Positions 28,264 to 37,334 of a stretch of DNA of 64,000 nt are shown here, piece by piece. Origin of the DNA: Bacteroidales bacterium (GTDB lineage Bacteria; Bacteroidota; Bacteroidia; Bacteroidales; UBA932). The stretch lies in NCBI GenBank assembly GCA_017962375.1, contig JAGCVJ010000002.1:1-64000 (forward strand), in the 5' to 3' direction. Numbering within the stretch: position 1 is the stretch's first letter; every line of letters begins with the position of its first letter. A program made the translations under genes and the position numbers. The notes under the pieces are model-generated. The model worked only from the letters and a program-made list of their open reading frames with translations, did no database searches and had not been told where the DNA came from.

Positions 28264-30074
28264 CAATGACACCAGACATATTCTTAAGACCGCTTGTAGC
28301 CCAGGCCATCAAGGCTCTGTACGGAGTGGAGGCTGATGAAAAGATGATTCAGCCGCAGCCTACAAGAAAGGAATTCGAGGGAGACATTACTGTTGTGACT
28401 TTCCCGCTTCTTAGGATCAGCCACAAGTCGCCTGAGGAAACCGCCAGTCAGATAGGCAATTATCTGAAGGAAAACAGCAGTGAAATCGAGTCTTTCAATG
28501 TGGTAAAGGGCTTTCTGAACATCAAGCTCTCCCAGAAGTTCTGGCAGGAGGTGTTCACCGCTATTTTCAATGCTCCCGACTACGGCCAGCTGCCATCCAG
28601 CGGCAAGACGGTGATGGTGGAATACTCATCGCCGAATACCAACAAGCCGCTTCACCTTGGCCATATCCGCAATATTCTCCTGGGATGGAGCATCTCCAAG
28701 CTGATGGAGGCCAACGGCCATAACGTAGTGAAAACCAACATAGTCAATGATAGGGGAATTCATATATGCAAGAGTATGCTCTCCTGGCTGATGTGCGCAA
28801 ATGGAGCCACTCCGCAGTCTACCGGAACAAAGGGTGACCATTTTGTTGGAGACTACTATGTGAAGTTCAACAACATACTCAAGGAGCAGGCGGCCCAGAT
28901 TCTGGCAAAGGGAACCCCTGAGGAAGATCCTGACAAGGAAAAGGCTAGAGTGAAGGAGGCCGAAAGAACGGCTCCCGTGCAGCTCGAGGCCCAGAGTATG
29001 CTCCGCCGCTGGGAGCAGGGCGATCCTGAGGTTGTGAACCTTTGGAAGATGATGAACGGCTGGGTGTATGAAGGCTTTGACCAGACCTACGAAAGGCTGG
29101 GCGTGAACTTTGACATAATCTACTACGAGTCAGATACCTACAAGCTCGGCAAAAAGACCGTGCTGGAGGGCCTGGAGAAAGGCGTTTTCGAGAGGCATCC
29201 GGACGGAAGCGTATGGTGCGACCTAACCTCTGACGGACTGGACCAGAAGCTTCTTCTCAGGAGCGACGGCACTTCCGTTTATATGACTCAGGACATAGGA
29301 ACCGCACAGGAAAGATACAAGACCTATCACTTCGACCAGATGGTCTACGTGGTCGGCGACGAGCAGAACTATCATTTCCAGGTGCTGAAGCTCATACTTT
29401 CCAAGCTCGGATTCGACTGGGCCAAGTCTATCTACCACATGTCTTACGGAATGGTGGAACTGCCTGACGGCAAGATGAAATCCAGGGAAGGCACTGTTGT
29501 GGACGCAGACGATCTGCTCCAGACAATGTACGAGACCGCAAAGGAGAACTCCCTAGAGCTGGGCAAGCTTTCAGACATGGACGAGAGCGAGAAGGAAAAG
29601 CTCTTCGAGATGCTCGGCCTGGGCGCTCTCAAGTACTTCATCATCAAGGTTGACCCTAGGAAGAAGATGCTCTTCAACCCTAAGGAATCCATCGATTTCA
29701 ACGGCAATACAGGCCCGTTCATCCAGTACACTCACGCCCGCATCAAATCCATCCTCAGAAGGGCTGAAAGCCAGGGTCTGGAGTGCAAGGCGACAGAAAC
29801 GGAGTTTAACCCTAAGGAGATTGAGCTGGTGAAGATCCTAAACTCTTTCCCTGCCAAGGTGAAGGAGGCCGGTGACGCCATGAGCCCGGCCCTGATAGCA
29901 AACTACTGCTACGACCTGGCAAAGGAATTCAACCAGTATTATCACGATTATTCTATCCTCAGAGAAGAGGACAGCAGCATAAGAAGCCAGAGGCTCGCCA
30001 TTGCCGCGTCAATAGCAAAGACTCTGGTTAAGGGAATGGATATACTTGGAATTCAGCTTCCTGAAAGAATGTAA
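28260..30074 (+). CDS. argS: Arginyl-tRNA synthetase
   Basis: Class I aminoacyl-tRNA synthetase charging tRNA-Arg, 604 aa. N-terminal Arg_tRNA_synt_N domain, the HIGH-type motif in SSPNTNKPLHLGHIRNILLG (HLGH), KSREGTVVDADDLLQTMYE (the KMSKS-region equivalent, here MKSREG), and the C-terminal anticodon-binding DALR domain with FIQYTHARIKSILRRAE and EFNQYYHDYSIL. Start ATG 28260 overlaps the symporter stop; a second ATG follows two codons later and cannot be excluded. Confidence 0.96.
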   Translation: MTMTPDIFLRPLVAQAIKALYGVEADEKMIQPQPTRKEFEGDITVVTFPLLRISHKSPEETASQIGNYLKENSSEIESFNVVKGFLNIKLSQKFWQEVFTAIFNAPDYGQLPSSGKTVMVEYSSPNTNKPLHLGHIRNILLGWSISKLMEANGHNVVKTNIVNDRGIHICKSMLSWLMCANGATPQSTGTKGDHFVGDYYVKFNNILKEQAAQILAKGTPEEDPDKEKARVKEAERTAPVQLEAQSMLRRWEQGDPEVVNLWKMMNGWVYEGFDQTYERLGVNFDIIYYESDTYKLGKKTVLEGLEKGVFERHPDGSVWCDLTSDGLDQKLLLRSDGTSVYMTQDIGTAQERYKTYHFDQMVYVVGDEQNYHFQVLKLILSKLGFDWAKSIYHMSYGMVELPDGKMKSREGTVVDADDLLQTMYETAKENSLELGKLSDMDESEKEKLFEMLGLGALKYFIIKVDPRKKMLFNPKESIDFNGNTGPFIQYTHARIKSILRRAESQGLECKATETEFNPKEIELVKILNSFPAKVKEAGDAMSPALIANYCYDLAKEFNQYYHDYSILREEDSSIRSQRLAIAASIAKTLVKGMDILGIQLPERM

Positions 30075-31814
30075 ATGCGCCAAACGGAGGAAATAGGACA
30101 TCCGAAGTTCCTGCCCACGACAAAAGACGAGGTCAAGCGTCTGGGCTGGGAACAGCTGGATGTCATTCTTTTTTCCGGTGACGCCTACATCGACCATCCT
30201 TCCTTTGGCACTGCTGTCATAGCCAGGGTTCTGGAAAGGGAAGGCTACAAGGTGGGAGTGGTTCCCCAGCCCAACTGGAGAGATGACCTGAGAGACTTCA
30301 AGAAGCTAGGCCGCCCAAGGCTTTTCTTCGGGGTGAATTCCGGTGCAATGGACTCAATGGTAAACCATTACACCTCTTTTAAAAGACTCCGCAGCAACGA
30401 CTCTTACACTCCTAATGGAGCTGCCGGTTTCCGTCCTGACTATGCAGTTACCGTATATACCCAGATTCTCAAGAAGCTTTTTCCCGATGTTCCTGTTGTA
30501 ATTGGCGGCATTGAGGCATCGCTGAGGAGATTCACCCATTACGACTTCTGGCAGGACAAGCTTCTCCCGTCTGTGCTTGTTTCAAGCGGAGCGGATTTCC
30601 TTACCTACGGAATGGGGGAGAAGGGTACCCTCCAGATTGCCAGATATTTAGACGGCAACCAGGAACAATACACCCTAAGACAGCTCCTCCAAACCGCATA
30701 TTTCAGCGAGGACAAACCAGAAGAAGACTCAAACACCACCATACTCCCATCTTACGAGCAGTGCTGCAAAGACAAGAAAGCATTCATAAAGAATTTCAAC
30801 GAGGTTGAACTTCAGGCCAATCTGCTCAAGCCCAAGCGTCTTATTGAGCCTTGCCAGGGCGGATTTGTGTATGTGAACGAGCCTTTCCCGCCACTGAGCC
30901 AGAAGGAGCTGGATTCCGTGTATGACCTTCCTTATACCTTCCTTCCTCATCCAAGATACAAGGGCAAGCCCATTCCGGCCTTCGAGATGATCAAAAACTC
31001 CATCACCATCCACCGCGGATGCTTCGGCGGCTGCAGTTTCTGCACCATAGCCGCCCACCAGGGAAAGTTCATCCAGAGCCGAAGCAAAGACTCCATAATC
31101 AAGGAAATAGAGCAGCTCAAGACCATACAGGGCTTTGCCGGCAACCTTTCGGACGTTGGCGCTCCTTCTGCCAACATGTACAAGATGGGCGGCAAAGACA
31201 AGACTCTCTGCGAAAAATGCAGGAGAAAGACCTGCCTCTTCCCCAAGATGTGCCCAAACCTGGACCATTCCCACAGGCCTTTGATCAATCTTTATCGCGA
31301 TATAGACAAGATCAAAGGCATCCGCCATTCCTACATCGGAAGCGGCGTTAGATATGACCTTCTTCTGGATGAAAACGGTTTCCTTGACGATACTTCAAGG
31401 GAATACTTCACCGAACTCATTACCAAGCATATAAGCGGCCGTTTCAAGGTGGCTCCGGAACATACTGAAGACCACATCCTGAACCTTATGAACAAGCCTT
31501 CCTTCAAGCTGTTCTGCACAATGAAGCGCGAGTTCGAGAAAATCAACAAGAAGCAGAACCTCAGGCAGCAGATTGTCCCATATTTCATCTCCTCCCATCC
31601 TGGCTGCAAACTCTCCGACATGAAGGCCCTTTCTTCCAACAAAAACCTGAAGGGAGTGTTCACCGAGCAGGTCCAGAGCTTCACTCCAACCCCTATGACA
31701 CGAAGCTCTGTGATGTATTACACCGGCCTTGACCCGCAAACCCTCAAGCCAGTTTTCGTTGAAAAGAACATCTCCCGCCTCAGGGAGCAGAAATCTTATT
31801 TCTTCAAGAAATAA
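30075..31814 (+). CDS. YgiQ-family radical SAM protein
   Basis: 579 aa. Radical SAM cluster motif CFGGCSFC near residue 316-323 (IHRGCFGGCSFCTIAAHQGKF), with the N-terminal UPF0313 domain (PTTKDEVKRLGWEQLDVILF, DAYIDHPSF, VIARVLEREGYKVG) and a C-terminal Cys cluster CEKCRRKTCLFPKMCPNLDHSH that may hold a second metal or cluster. Function of the family is unknown. ATG immediately follows the argS stop, so it belongs to the same transcript. Confidence 0.92.
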   Translation: MRQTEEIGHPKFLPTTKDEVKRLGWEQLDVILFSGDAYIDHPSFGTAVIARVLEREGYKVGVVPQPNWRDDLRDFKKLGRPRLFFGVNSGAMDSMVNHYTSFKRLRSNDSYTPNGAAGFRPDYAVTVYTQILKKLFPDVPVVIGGIEASLRRFTHYDFWQDKLLPSVLVSSGADFLTYGMGEKGTLQIARYLDGNQEQYTLRQLLQTAYFSEDKPEEDSNTTILPSYEQCCKDKKAFIKNFNEVELQANLLKPKRLIEPCQGGFVYVNEPFPPLSQKELDSVYDLPYTFLPHPRYKGKPIPAFEMIKNSITIHRGCFGGCSFCTIAAHQGKFIQSRSKDSIIKEIEQLKTIQGFAGNLSDVGAPSANMYKMGGKDKTLCEKCRRKTCLFPKMCPNLDHSHRPLINLYRDIDKIKGIRHSYIGSGVRYDLLLDENGFLDDTSREYFTELITKHISGRFKVAPEHTEDHILNLMNKPSFKLFCTMKREFEKINKKQNLRQQIVPYFISSHPGCKLSDMKALSSNKNLKGVFTEQVQSFTPTPMTRSSVMYYTGLDPQTLKPVFVEKNISRLREQKSYFFKK

Positions 31815-31824
31815 ATCAAAATGT

Positions 31825-31854
31825 TTTGCGATTCAAAAAAATAGATTATAATTG
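31825..31854 (+). promoter_or_regulatory. Promoter for the H1-like protein and ClC genes
   Basis: TTTG (31825-31828), 18 bp spacer, then TATAATTG (31847-31854), a 7/8 match to the -7 box. Transcription would begin near 31860, about 25 nt before the non-ATG start. Confidence 0.5.
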
Positions 31855-31886
31855 CATCGTAAAACATTTACCAACCTAATAACCTT

Positions 31887-32639
31887 TTGAAAGTGACTAC
31901 TGTTAAGAAGACTCAGAAAAAAGAGACTTCAAAGACTGTTGCCAAGAAGGCACAGCCGGTGAAGGCTGCTAAGGCTGCTCCCAAGAAGGAAACGCCAAAG
32001 AAAGCTGCCCCTAAGAAGGAAGCTAAAGCTCCGGTTAAGAAAGCTGCGGCAAAAGTAACTGTAAAAAAGACTGTTGCAAAGAAGCCTGTTGCTGCTGTTG
32101 CAAAGAAAGTGGAAGAGCCTAAGAAGAAGGCTCCTGCCAAGAAAGTTGCAGCAAAGCCGTCGCCGAAGAAGGTTGAGGTAAAAGAGCCAAAGAAGCCTGA
32201 ATCCACTCTGGACCGCATAAAGATCAAGCCTTCCACAGTAGATGTGCAGAGGACCACTCCGGTTTCCGTGACAACAGAAAGGCCTAAGAACGTGGGAATG
32301 GATCCAAGCGGAAAGCGCAGGCTGGTAGTCAGCTACGACAACATGAAGGAAGATGTTGCGGCTGCTTTCAAGGAGAAGTATCCTAGAGGATATTCAGACT
32401 ATATGGCAGACCTGTTCAAGGTGGACAAGCCAGATGGAACCTCTTTCTACGCAATTACCCTGGAAACCGATGACGCTCTCTATCTGATAAAGATGGTAGT
32501 AACCATAGACAGGCTGGAAGATGCCCAGAAGAGTCTTTTCCCTGATGCAGACTCCTCTGACGACATACCTACCGAGGGAGAAACCTTCCCTGACGACAAT
32601 ACTGAGAACATGTCGGACTCTGACGATGACTCTGAGTAA
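31887..32639 (+). CDS. Histone H1-like Lys/Ala/Pro-rich protein with acidic tail
   Basis: About 250 aa. Residues ~1-105 are repeated KKA/PKK/AAK stretches like eukaryotic H1 tails and bacterial HctB-type proteins, expected to bind DNA or RNA non-specifically. A compact folded part follows (~135-215, RRLVVSYDNMKEDVAAAFKE, YSDYMADLFKVDKPDGTSFY), then a strongly acidic tail ending in DSDDDSE. No ATG exists before residue ~139, so translation must begin at TTG 31887 or GTG 31893 (an upstream in-frame stop is at 31860). It overlaps the ClC gene by 14 bp. Confidence 0.75.
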   Translation: MKVTTVKKTQKKETSKTVAKKAQPVKAAKAAPKKETPKKAAPKKEAKAPVKKAAAKVTVKKTVAKKPVAAVAKKVEEPKKKAPAKKVAAKPSPKKVEVKEPKKPESTLDRIKIKPSTVDVQRTTPVSVTTERPKNVGMDPSGKRRLVVSYDNMKEDVAAAFKEKYPRGYSDYMADLFKVDKPDGTSFYAITLETDDALYLIKMVVTIDRLEDAQKSLFPDADSSDDIPTEGETFPDDNTENMSDSDDDSE

Positions 32640-34383
32640 GCGACTCGGAGAATGGCTCAGGAGAATGCCGGAGAACCGCGAGGTTCTCCTTTTGGCATTT
32701 ATTGTAGGCCTGGGATGCGGCCTGGCGGCAACTTTGCTGCTGGAAGCCATCCATCTGGTGCAGTGGGTTCTGGTGGGCTGGTTTAAGACTTCCTCTTCCA
32801 GCTGGCTGTATCTGGTTTACCCTGGAGTGGGCATGCTGATTGCCTATCTGATAGTAAGATACATTGTAAAAGACAACATAGGGCACGGAGTGACAAAGGT
32901 GCTGCTGGCAATCTCCCGCTACGATTCCAAGATCAAGCCCCACAACACCTGGTCTTCAATGCTTACCAGCGCCATCACAATCGGCTTTGGAGGTTCTGTT
33001 GGAGCTGAGGCCCCGATAGTTTATACCGGAGCTGCAATAGGCTCTAACATAGGCAGAAAGGCAGGCTTGTCGTACAAGAATGTTACCCTGCTTCTGGGAT
33101 GCGGAGCTGCCGGAGCAATAGCCGGAATCTTCAAGGCTCCGATGGCTGGAGTGCTGTTTACCCTGGAGATACTGATGTTCAACATGTCCATGACGAGCAT
33201 CCTGCCTCTGGTTTTAAGCAGCGTTACCAGCACCACGGTTACCTATCTTCTCATGGGAGATGCGGTTGCGTTTGACAACACGCTTACTCCGTTTATGATG
33301 GGCAACATCCCGTTCTATGTGCTGTTCGGAGTGGTCTGCGGCTTTGCCTCTCTTTATTTTACCCGCGCTACTCTGTTTACGGAAGACAAGGTGAAGGCCA
33401 TAGCCAATCCATTCACCCGCTGGGCTTTGTGCGCAATAGGGCTGGGCATAATGATTTTCCTTTTCCCTCCGCTTTACGGCGAGGGCTACGGAGTGCTTAC
33501 AGACCTTCTTAACGACAATGACATGCACTCGGTGGGCAACACCGTGTTCGCCGATCTGTTCTCCTGGAAGTGGACTCTTCCAATATTCTTTGCCCTGGTA
33601 TTTCTTGTAAAGGTGTTCTCGATGAGTTTCACCAATGCCGGCGGCGGAGTGGGAGGAACCTTCGGACCTACGCTGTTCATGGGCGGAATTTTCGGCTTTG
33701 TGGTAGCCCGCAGCTCCAATCTTCTGGGCCTGGACCTGCCTGAAACCAACTTCGTTCTGGTGGGAATGGCGGGCCTTATGGCGGGAGTTATGCAGGCCCC
33801 TCTGACGGCAATCTTCCTTATCGCCGAGATAACAGGAGGCTACACCCTTCTGATGCCGTTGATCATCACCTCCGTGATATCTTACGCAACCATCAGGATG
33901 TTTGAGCCTTATTCCATATATACCAAGCGAATAGCCAAGAGAGGATACCTTCTCACTCACGACTCTGACAAGGCCGTTCTCACCCTTCTGAAGATAGAGG
34001 ATGTGCTGGAAACCAATTTCTCCCCGATAGAGGAAGGATCTTCGCTGGGCGATTTGCTGCCTGTCATATCTAATTCCACCAGAGACATTTACCCGGTTCT
34101 GGACAAGGAGGGCCGGCTGCTTGGCACCGTGTGGCTCAACGATGTGAAGAAAGTTATGTTTGACAGTTCCAATTACTCCAAACCGGTTTCGGACTATATG
34201 GAAAAGGAGGAAATCTGCGCCTATGACACTGACAGGATGGAGGATGTAATGAACAAATTTGAGCAGACCGGCGGCTGGAATCTTCCTGTGATAGACAAAG
34301 ACGGCAAGTGGAAAGGCTTTGTGTCAAAGTCCCATATATTCTTTGCCTACAGGGAGCGGCTCCATGAAGTTAGCCACGACTGA
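32626..34383 (+). CDS. ClC-family chloride channel/transporter with CBS domains
   Basis: 585 aa. ClC core of about 18 helices with NIGHGVTKVLLA, the gating-glutamate motif GGSVGAEAPIV, CGAAGAIAGIFKAPMAGVLF and GGGVGGTFGPTLFMGG lining the anion path, and MAGLMAGVMQAPLTAIFLIAEITGGY. Two CBS domains follow (~residue 450 to the end, around DVLETNFSPIEEGSSLGDLL and VSDYMEKEEICAYDTDRMED), which in relatives bind nucleotides. Start at ATG 32626 inside the previous gene; an upstream in-frame region from 32521 is its shadow. Confidence 0.9.
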   Translation: MTLSKRLGEWLRRMPENREVLLLAFIVGLGCGLAATLLLEAIHLVQWVLVGWFKTSSSSWLYLVYPGVGMLIAYLIVRYIVKDNIGHGVTKVLLAISRYDSKIKPHNTWSSMLTSAITIGFGGSVGAEAPIVYTGAAIGSNIGRKAGLSYKNVTLLLGCGAAGAIAGIFKAPMAGVLFTLEILMFNMSMTSILPLVLSSVTSTTVTYLLMGDAVAFDNTLTPFMMGNIPFYVLFGVVCGFASLYFTRATLFTEDKVKAIANPFTRWALCAIGLGIMIFLFPPLYGEGYGVLTDLLNDNDMHSVGNTVFADLFSWKWTLPIFFALVFLVKVFSMSFTNAGGGVGGTFGPTLFMGGIFGFVVARSSNLLGLDLPETNFVLVGMAGLMAGVMQAPLTAIFLIAEITGGYTLLMPLIITSVISYATIRMFEPYSIYTKRIAKRGYLLTHDSDKAVLTLLKIEDVLETNFSPIEEGSSLGDLLPVISNSTRDIYPVLDKEGRLLGTVWLNDVKKVMFDSSNYSKPVSDYMEKEEICAYDTDRMEDVMNKFEQTGGWNLPVIDKDGKWKGFVSKSHIFFAYRERLHEVSHD

Positions 34384-34391
34384 TTTTTTCG

Positions 34392-34399
34392 TATCTTTA
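34392..34399 (+). promoter_or_regulatory. Possible -7 box for tex
   Basis: TATCTTTA, a 7/8 match to TAnnTTTG, 20 bp before the tex ATG in a 36-bp gap. Confidence 0.35.
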
Positions 34400-34419
34400 C
34401 ACGTTAACCGACGTGTAAC

Positions 34420-36555
34420 ATGAATACACTTTACATCAATTTCATAGCAGACAAGCTGGGCGTAAAGCCTTGGCGGGTAGAGAACTGCATCCAGCTCCTG
34501 GAAGAAGGGGCAACTGTTCCTTTCATTTCCCGTTACAGGAAGGAGGCCACAGGAAGCATGACAGACGTGGAGGTGGCCGAGACCAATTTCCATTACCAGA
34601 AGTTCCTGGAACTGGACAAGAGGAAGGAAGCTGTAGGGGGGAGCATAGAAGAGCAGGGGAAGATGACGCCCGATCTGAAAGCCCTGATAGACAGCTGTGT
34701 GGAAGCCCAGAGGCTGGAAGATATCTATCTGCCTTACAGGCCGAAGAGGAAGACCAGAGCCTCCGTGGCCAAGGAAAAAGGCCTGGAGCCGCTTGCCCAG
34801 ACTATGCTTTCTCTGGAGCTCAGGGATCCGGCCAAGGAAGCGGAAAAGTTTCTCGGCAAGGATGTGCCAAACGTGGAAGACGCTCTTCAGGGAGCCCGTG
34901 ACATCATAGCCGAGCAGATATCGGAGACCATAGAAATCAGGGAAGAGCTCAGGAGCTACTACGGCCGCAGCGGCATTCTCAAGACCAAGTTAGTCAAGGG
35001 AAAAGAGGAAGAAGGAGAGAAGTACAGAGATTATTTTGGATACTCCGCTCCGCTTTCCAGAATGCCTTCACACAGGGTGCTGGCAGTGCTCAGGGCTGTG
35101 AACGAGAAGATTCTTTCGGTAAGCGTGAAGACCGATCCTCAAATATCGCTGAAGATAATCAACCGAATATTCTACAAGGGGAAGAGATATCCTCAGAAGG
35201 AACTCTTTGACCAGCTGAAACTCGCTCAGGAAGACAGCCTTGCAAGGCTCTTGTACCCTTCTGTGGAGAACGAGACTCTGAAGGCCGCCAAGGAAAAGGC
35301 AGACCTGGAAGCCGTCAAGATTTTCGGCGAGAACCTCAGGCAGCTGCTTCTGGCCGCTCCGGTGGGGCAGAAGAGGACTATGGCCATAGACCCCGGCTTC
35401 CGCACGGGATGCAAGGTGGTGTGCCTGAGCAATGAGGGAGACCTTCTTCATCACGATGTGATTTATCCGCATCCGCCTGTAAACCAGAAGATGGAGGCCA
35501 TGACTAAGATTACCGGAATGGTGGAAAAATACGCAATTGAAGTTCTCGCGATAGGCAATGGAACGGCTTCCAGGGAAACGGAAGGCTTTATCAGAAGATT
35601 GGGCTTTGACCATCCGGTAAAGATATATTCCGTGAGCGAAGACGGGGCTTCCATTTATTCCGCTTCCGAGACCGCAAGGCAGGAGTTCCCGGACGAGGAC
35701 GTAACCGTAAGAGGCGCTGTATCAATCGGAAGGCGCCTTATGGATCCCCTTGCAGAGCTGGTGAAGATAGACCCCAAGTCTCTGGGAGTGGGGCAGTACC
35801 AGCACGATGTGGACCAGACGCTTCTGAAGCAGAAGCTGGACGATGTGGTGGAATACTGCGTGAACACTGTGGGTGTGAACTTGAACACCGCCAGCAGGCA
35901 TCTTTTGTCATACGTTTCCGGCATCGGGCCTGCGCTGGCTTCAAACATAGTATCTTACAGGGCTTCCAACGGAGCTTTCAAGTCAAGGAAAGAACTCTCC
36001 GAAGTTCCTCGCCTGGGGCAGAAGGCCTATCAGCTGAGTGCGGGTTTCTTGAGGATTCCGGGCGCTGCCAATCCGCTGGATAATTCAGCTGTTCATCCGG
36101 AGCGTTATGCCCTGGTTGAGAAGATGGCAAAGGATGCCGGATGCAAGGTTTCGGAGCTCATCGGCAACACGCAGAAGATAGATTCCATACCGCTTGACCA
36201 CTACGTAAACGATGAAGTTGGAATGCCAACTCTCAAGGATATTGCCCAGGAACTGAAAAAGCCCGGCAGAGACCCTAGAGAAAGCGCCAAGGACTTCGAA
36301 TTCTCTTCCGAAATATCTACTATAGAGGATCTTAGAGAGGGAATGGAACTCCCCGGAATAGTTACCAACCTGACGGCTTTCGGAGCCTTTGTAGACATAG
36401 GAATTAAGCAGAACGGCCTGATCCACATATCCAATATGGGAAGAAAATTCGTGCGCAATTCTTCGGATGTGCTGAAGCTTCACCAGCAGATAAAAGTGCA
36501 GGTTATGGGAGTGGACCTGAAAAGGCAGAGAATACAATTGAGGCTGCTGGAGTAG
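34420..36555 (+). CDS. tex: Tex-family RNA-binding transcription accessory protein
   Basis: 711 aa. N-terminal Tex_N helical domain (WRVENCIQLLEEGATVPFISRYRKEATGSMTD), a YqgF-like RNase H fold (AIDPGFRTGCKVVCLSNEGDLL), helix-hairpin-helix segments (HLLSYVSGIGPALASNIVSYR, LSEVPRLGQKAYQLSAGFLRI) and a C-terminal S1 domain (GIVTNLTAFGAFVDIGIKQNGLIHIS). Binds nucleic acid and affects transcription in other bacteria. All domains are intact. Confidence 0.95.
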   Translation: MNTLYINFIADKLGVKPWRVENCIQLLEEGATVPFISRYRKEATGSMTDVEVAETNFHYQKFLELDKRKEAVGGSIEEQGKMTPDLKALIDSCVEAQRLEDIYLPYRPKRKTRASVAKEKGLEPLAQTMLSLELRDPAKEAEKFLGKDVPNVEDALQGARDIIAEQISETIEIREELRSYYGRSGILKTKLVKGKEEEGEKYRDYFGYSAPLSRMPSHRVLAVLRAVNEKILSVSVKTDPQISLKIINRIFYKGKRYPQKELFDQLKLAQEDSLARLLYPSVENETLKAAKEKADLEAVKIFGENLRQLLLAAPVGQKRTMAIDPGFRTGCKVVCLSNEGDLLHHDVIYPHPPVNQKMEAMTKITGMVEKYAIEVLAIGNGTASRETEGFIRRLGFDHPVKIYSVSEDGASIYSASETARQEFPDEDVTVRGAVSIGRRLMDPLAELVKIDPKSLGVGQYQHDVDQTLLKQKLDDVVEYCVNTVGVNLNTASRHLLSYVSGIGPALASNIVSYRASNGAFKSRKELSEVPRLGQKAYQLSAGFLRIPGAANPLDNSAVHPERYALVEKMAKDAGCKVSELIGNTQKIDSIPLDHYVNDEVGMPTLKDIAQELKKPGRDPRESAKDFEFSSEISTIEDLREGMELPGIVTNLTAFGAFVDIGIKQNGLIHISNMGRKFVRNSSDVLKLHQQIKVQVMGVDLKRQRIQLRLLE

Positions 36556-36575
36556 GGATGTAGGGCTATTCTTAT

Positions 36576-36583
36576 TATCTTTA
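36576..36583 (+). promoter_or_regulatory. Possible -7 box for the glycosyltransferase operon
   Basis: TATCTTTA, 7/8 match to TAnnTTTG, 19 bp before the ATG at 36603. Confidence 0.35.
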
Positions 36584-36602
36584 CAGGCTAAATGGTTAGA
36601 AT

Positions 36603-37334
36603 ATGGCAGAGAAGCTGGTAGTGATACCTACATATAACGAGAAGGAGAATATCGAGAAGATTACCCGCAAGGTCTTTTCCCTTGAGGGAGATTTCCATAT
36701 ACTGGTGGTAGACGACGGTTCCCCTGACGGAACGGCAGACATAGTGAAGAATCTCCAGGGAGAATTCCCGGAAAGGCTGCACCTTATCCAGAGAAGCGGC
36801 AAACTGGGCCTTGGAACGGCTTACATCACGGCTTTCAAGTGGGCGCTGGAAAACGGCTATGAGTATGTGTTTGAGATGGATGCGGACTTTTCCCACAATC
36901 CGGACGATTTGATCCGCCTCTACGATGCCTGCGCCAAGGACGGGGCGGATATGTCAATAGGCTCCCGCTACTGCAACGGCGTGAGCGTCATCAACTGGCC
37001 GATTGGCCGCGTGGTGATGTCTTACTTTGCATCATACTATGTGCGCAAGGTGCTGAGGATGAAAGTGTACGACTGCACAGCCGGGTTTGTCTGCTACACC
37101 CGCAAAGTGCTTCAGACCATAGACCTGGACAAGGTCAAGATGAAGGGTTACGGCTTCCAGATAGAGATGAAGTACACCACCCACAAGCTGGGCTTCAAGA
37201 TTAAGGAAGTGCCAATCATCTTCGTTGACCGCAAGGAAGGATCCTCCAAGATGAGTTCAGGCATATTCGGCGAGGCCTTTTGGGGAGTTATCGCAATGAG
37301 ATTCAGAAAATTCAGGCCTAAGAAAGAAAGCTGA
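36603..37334 (+). CDS. Polyprenol-phosphate glycosyltransferase (DPM1-like, GT2)
   Basis: 243 aa, one GT-A domain without the membrane tail seen in some relatives. KLVVIPTYNEKENIEKI, VVDDGSPDGTADIV, RSGKLGLGTAYITAFKWAL, FEMDADFSHNPDDL (the metal-binding DAD) and DCTAGFVCYTRKVL match dolichyl/polyprenol-phosphate mannosyl- or glucosyltransferases. It would load a lipid carrier with a sugar for later use in glycan or protein modification. Overlaps the dihydroorotase gene by one base. Confidence 0.9.
   Translation: MAEKLVVIPTYNEKENIEKITRKVFSLEGDFHILVVDDGSPDGTADIVKNLQGEFPERLHLIQRSGKLGLGTAYITAFKWALENGYEYVFEMDADFSHNPDDLIRLYDACAKDGADMSIGSRYCNGVSVINWPIGRVVMSYFASYYVRKVLRMKVYDCTAGFVCYTRKVLQTIDLDKVKMKGYGFQIEMKYTTHKLGFKIKEVPIIFVDRKEGSSKMSSGIFGEAFWGVIAMRFRKFRPKKES

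Noticed and set aside
33214-33960. A 248-codon frame opposite the ClC gene
   Set aside because: Composition is a reverse-strand artefact of the ClC helices; no family features.
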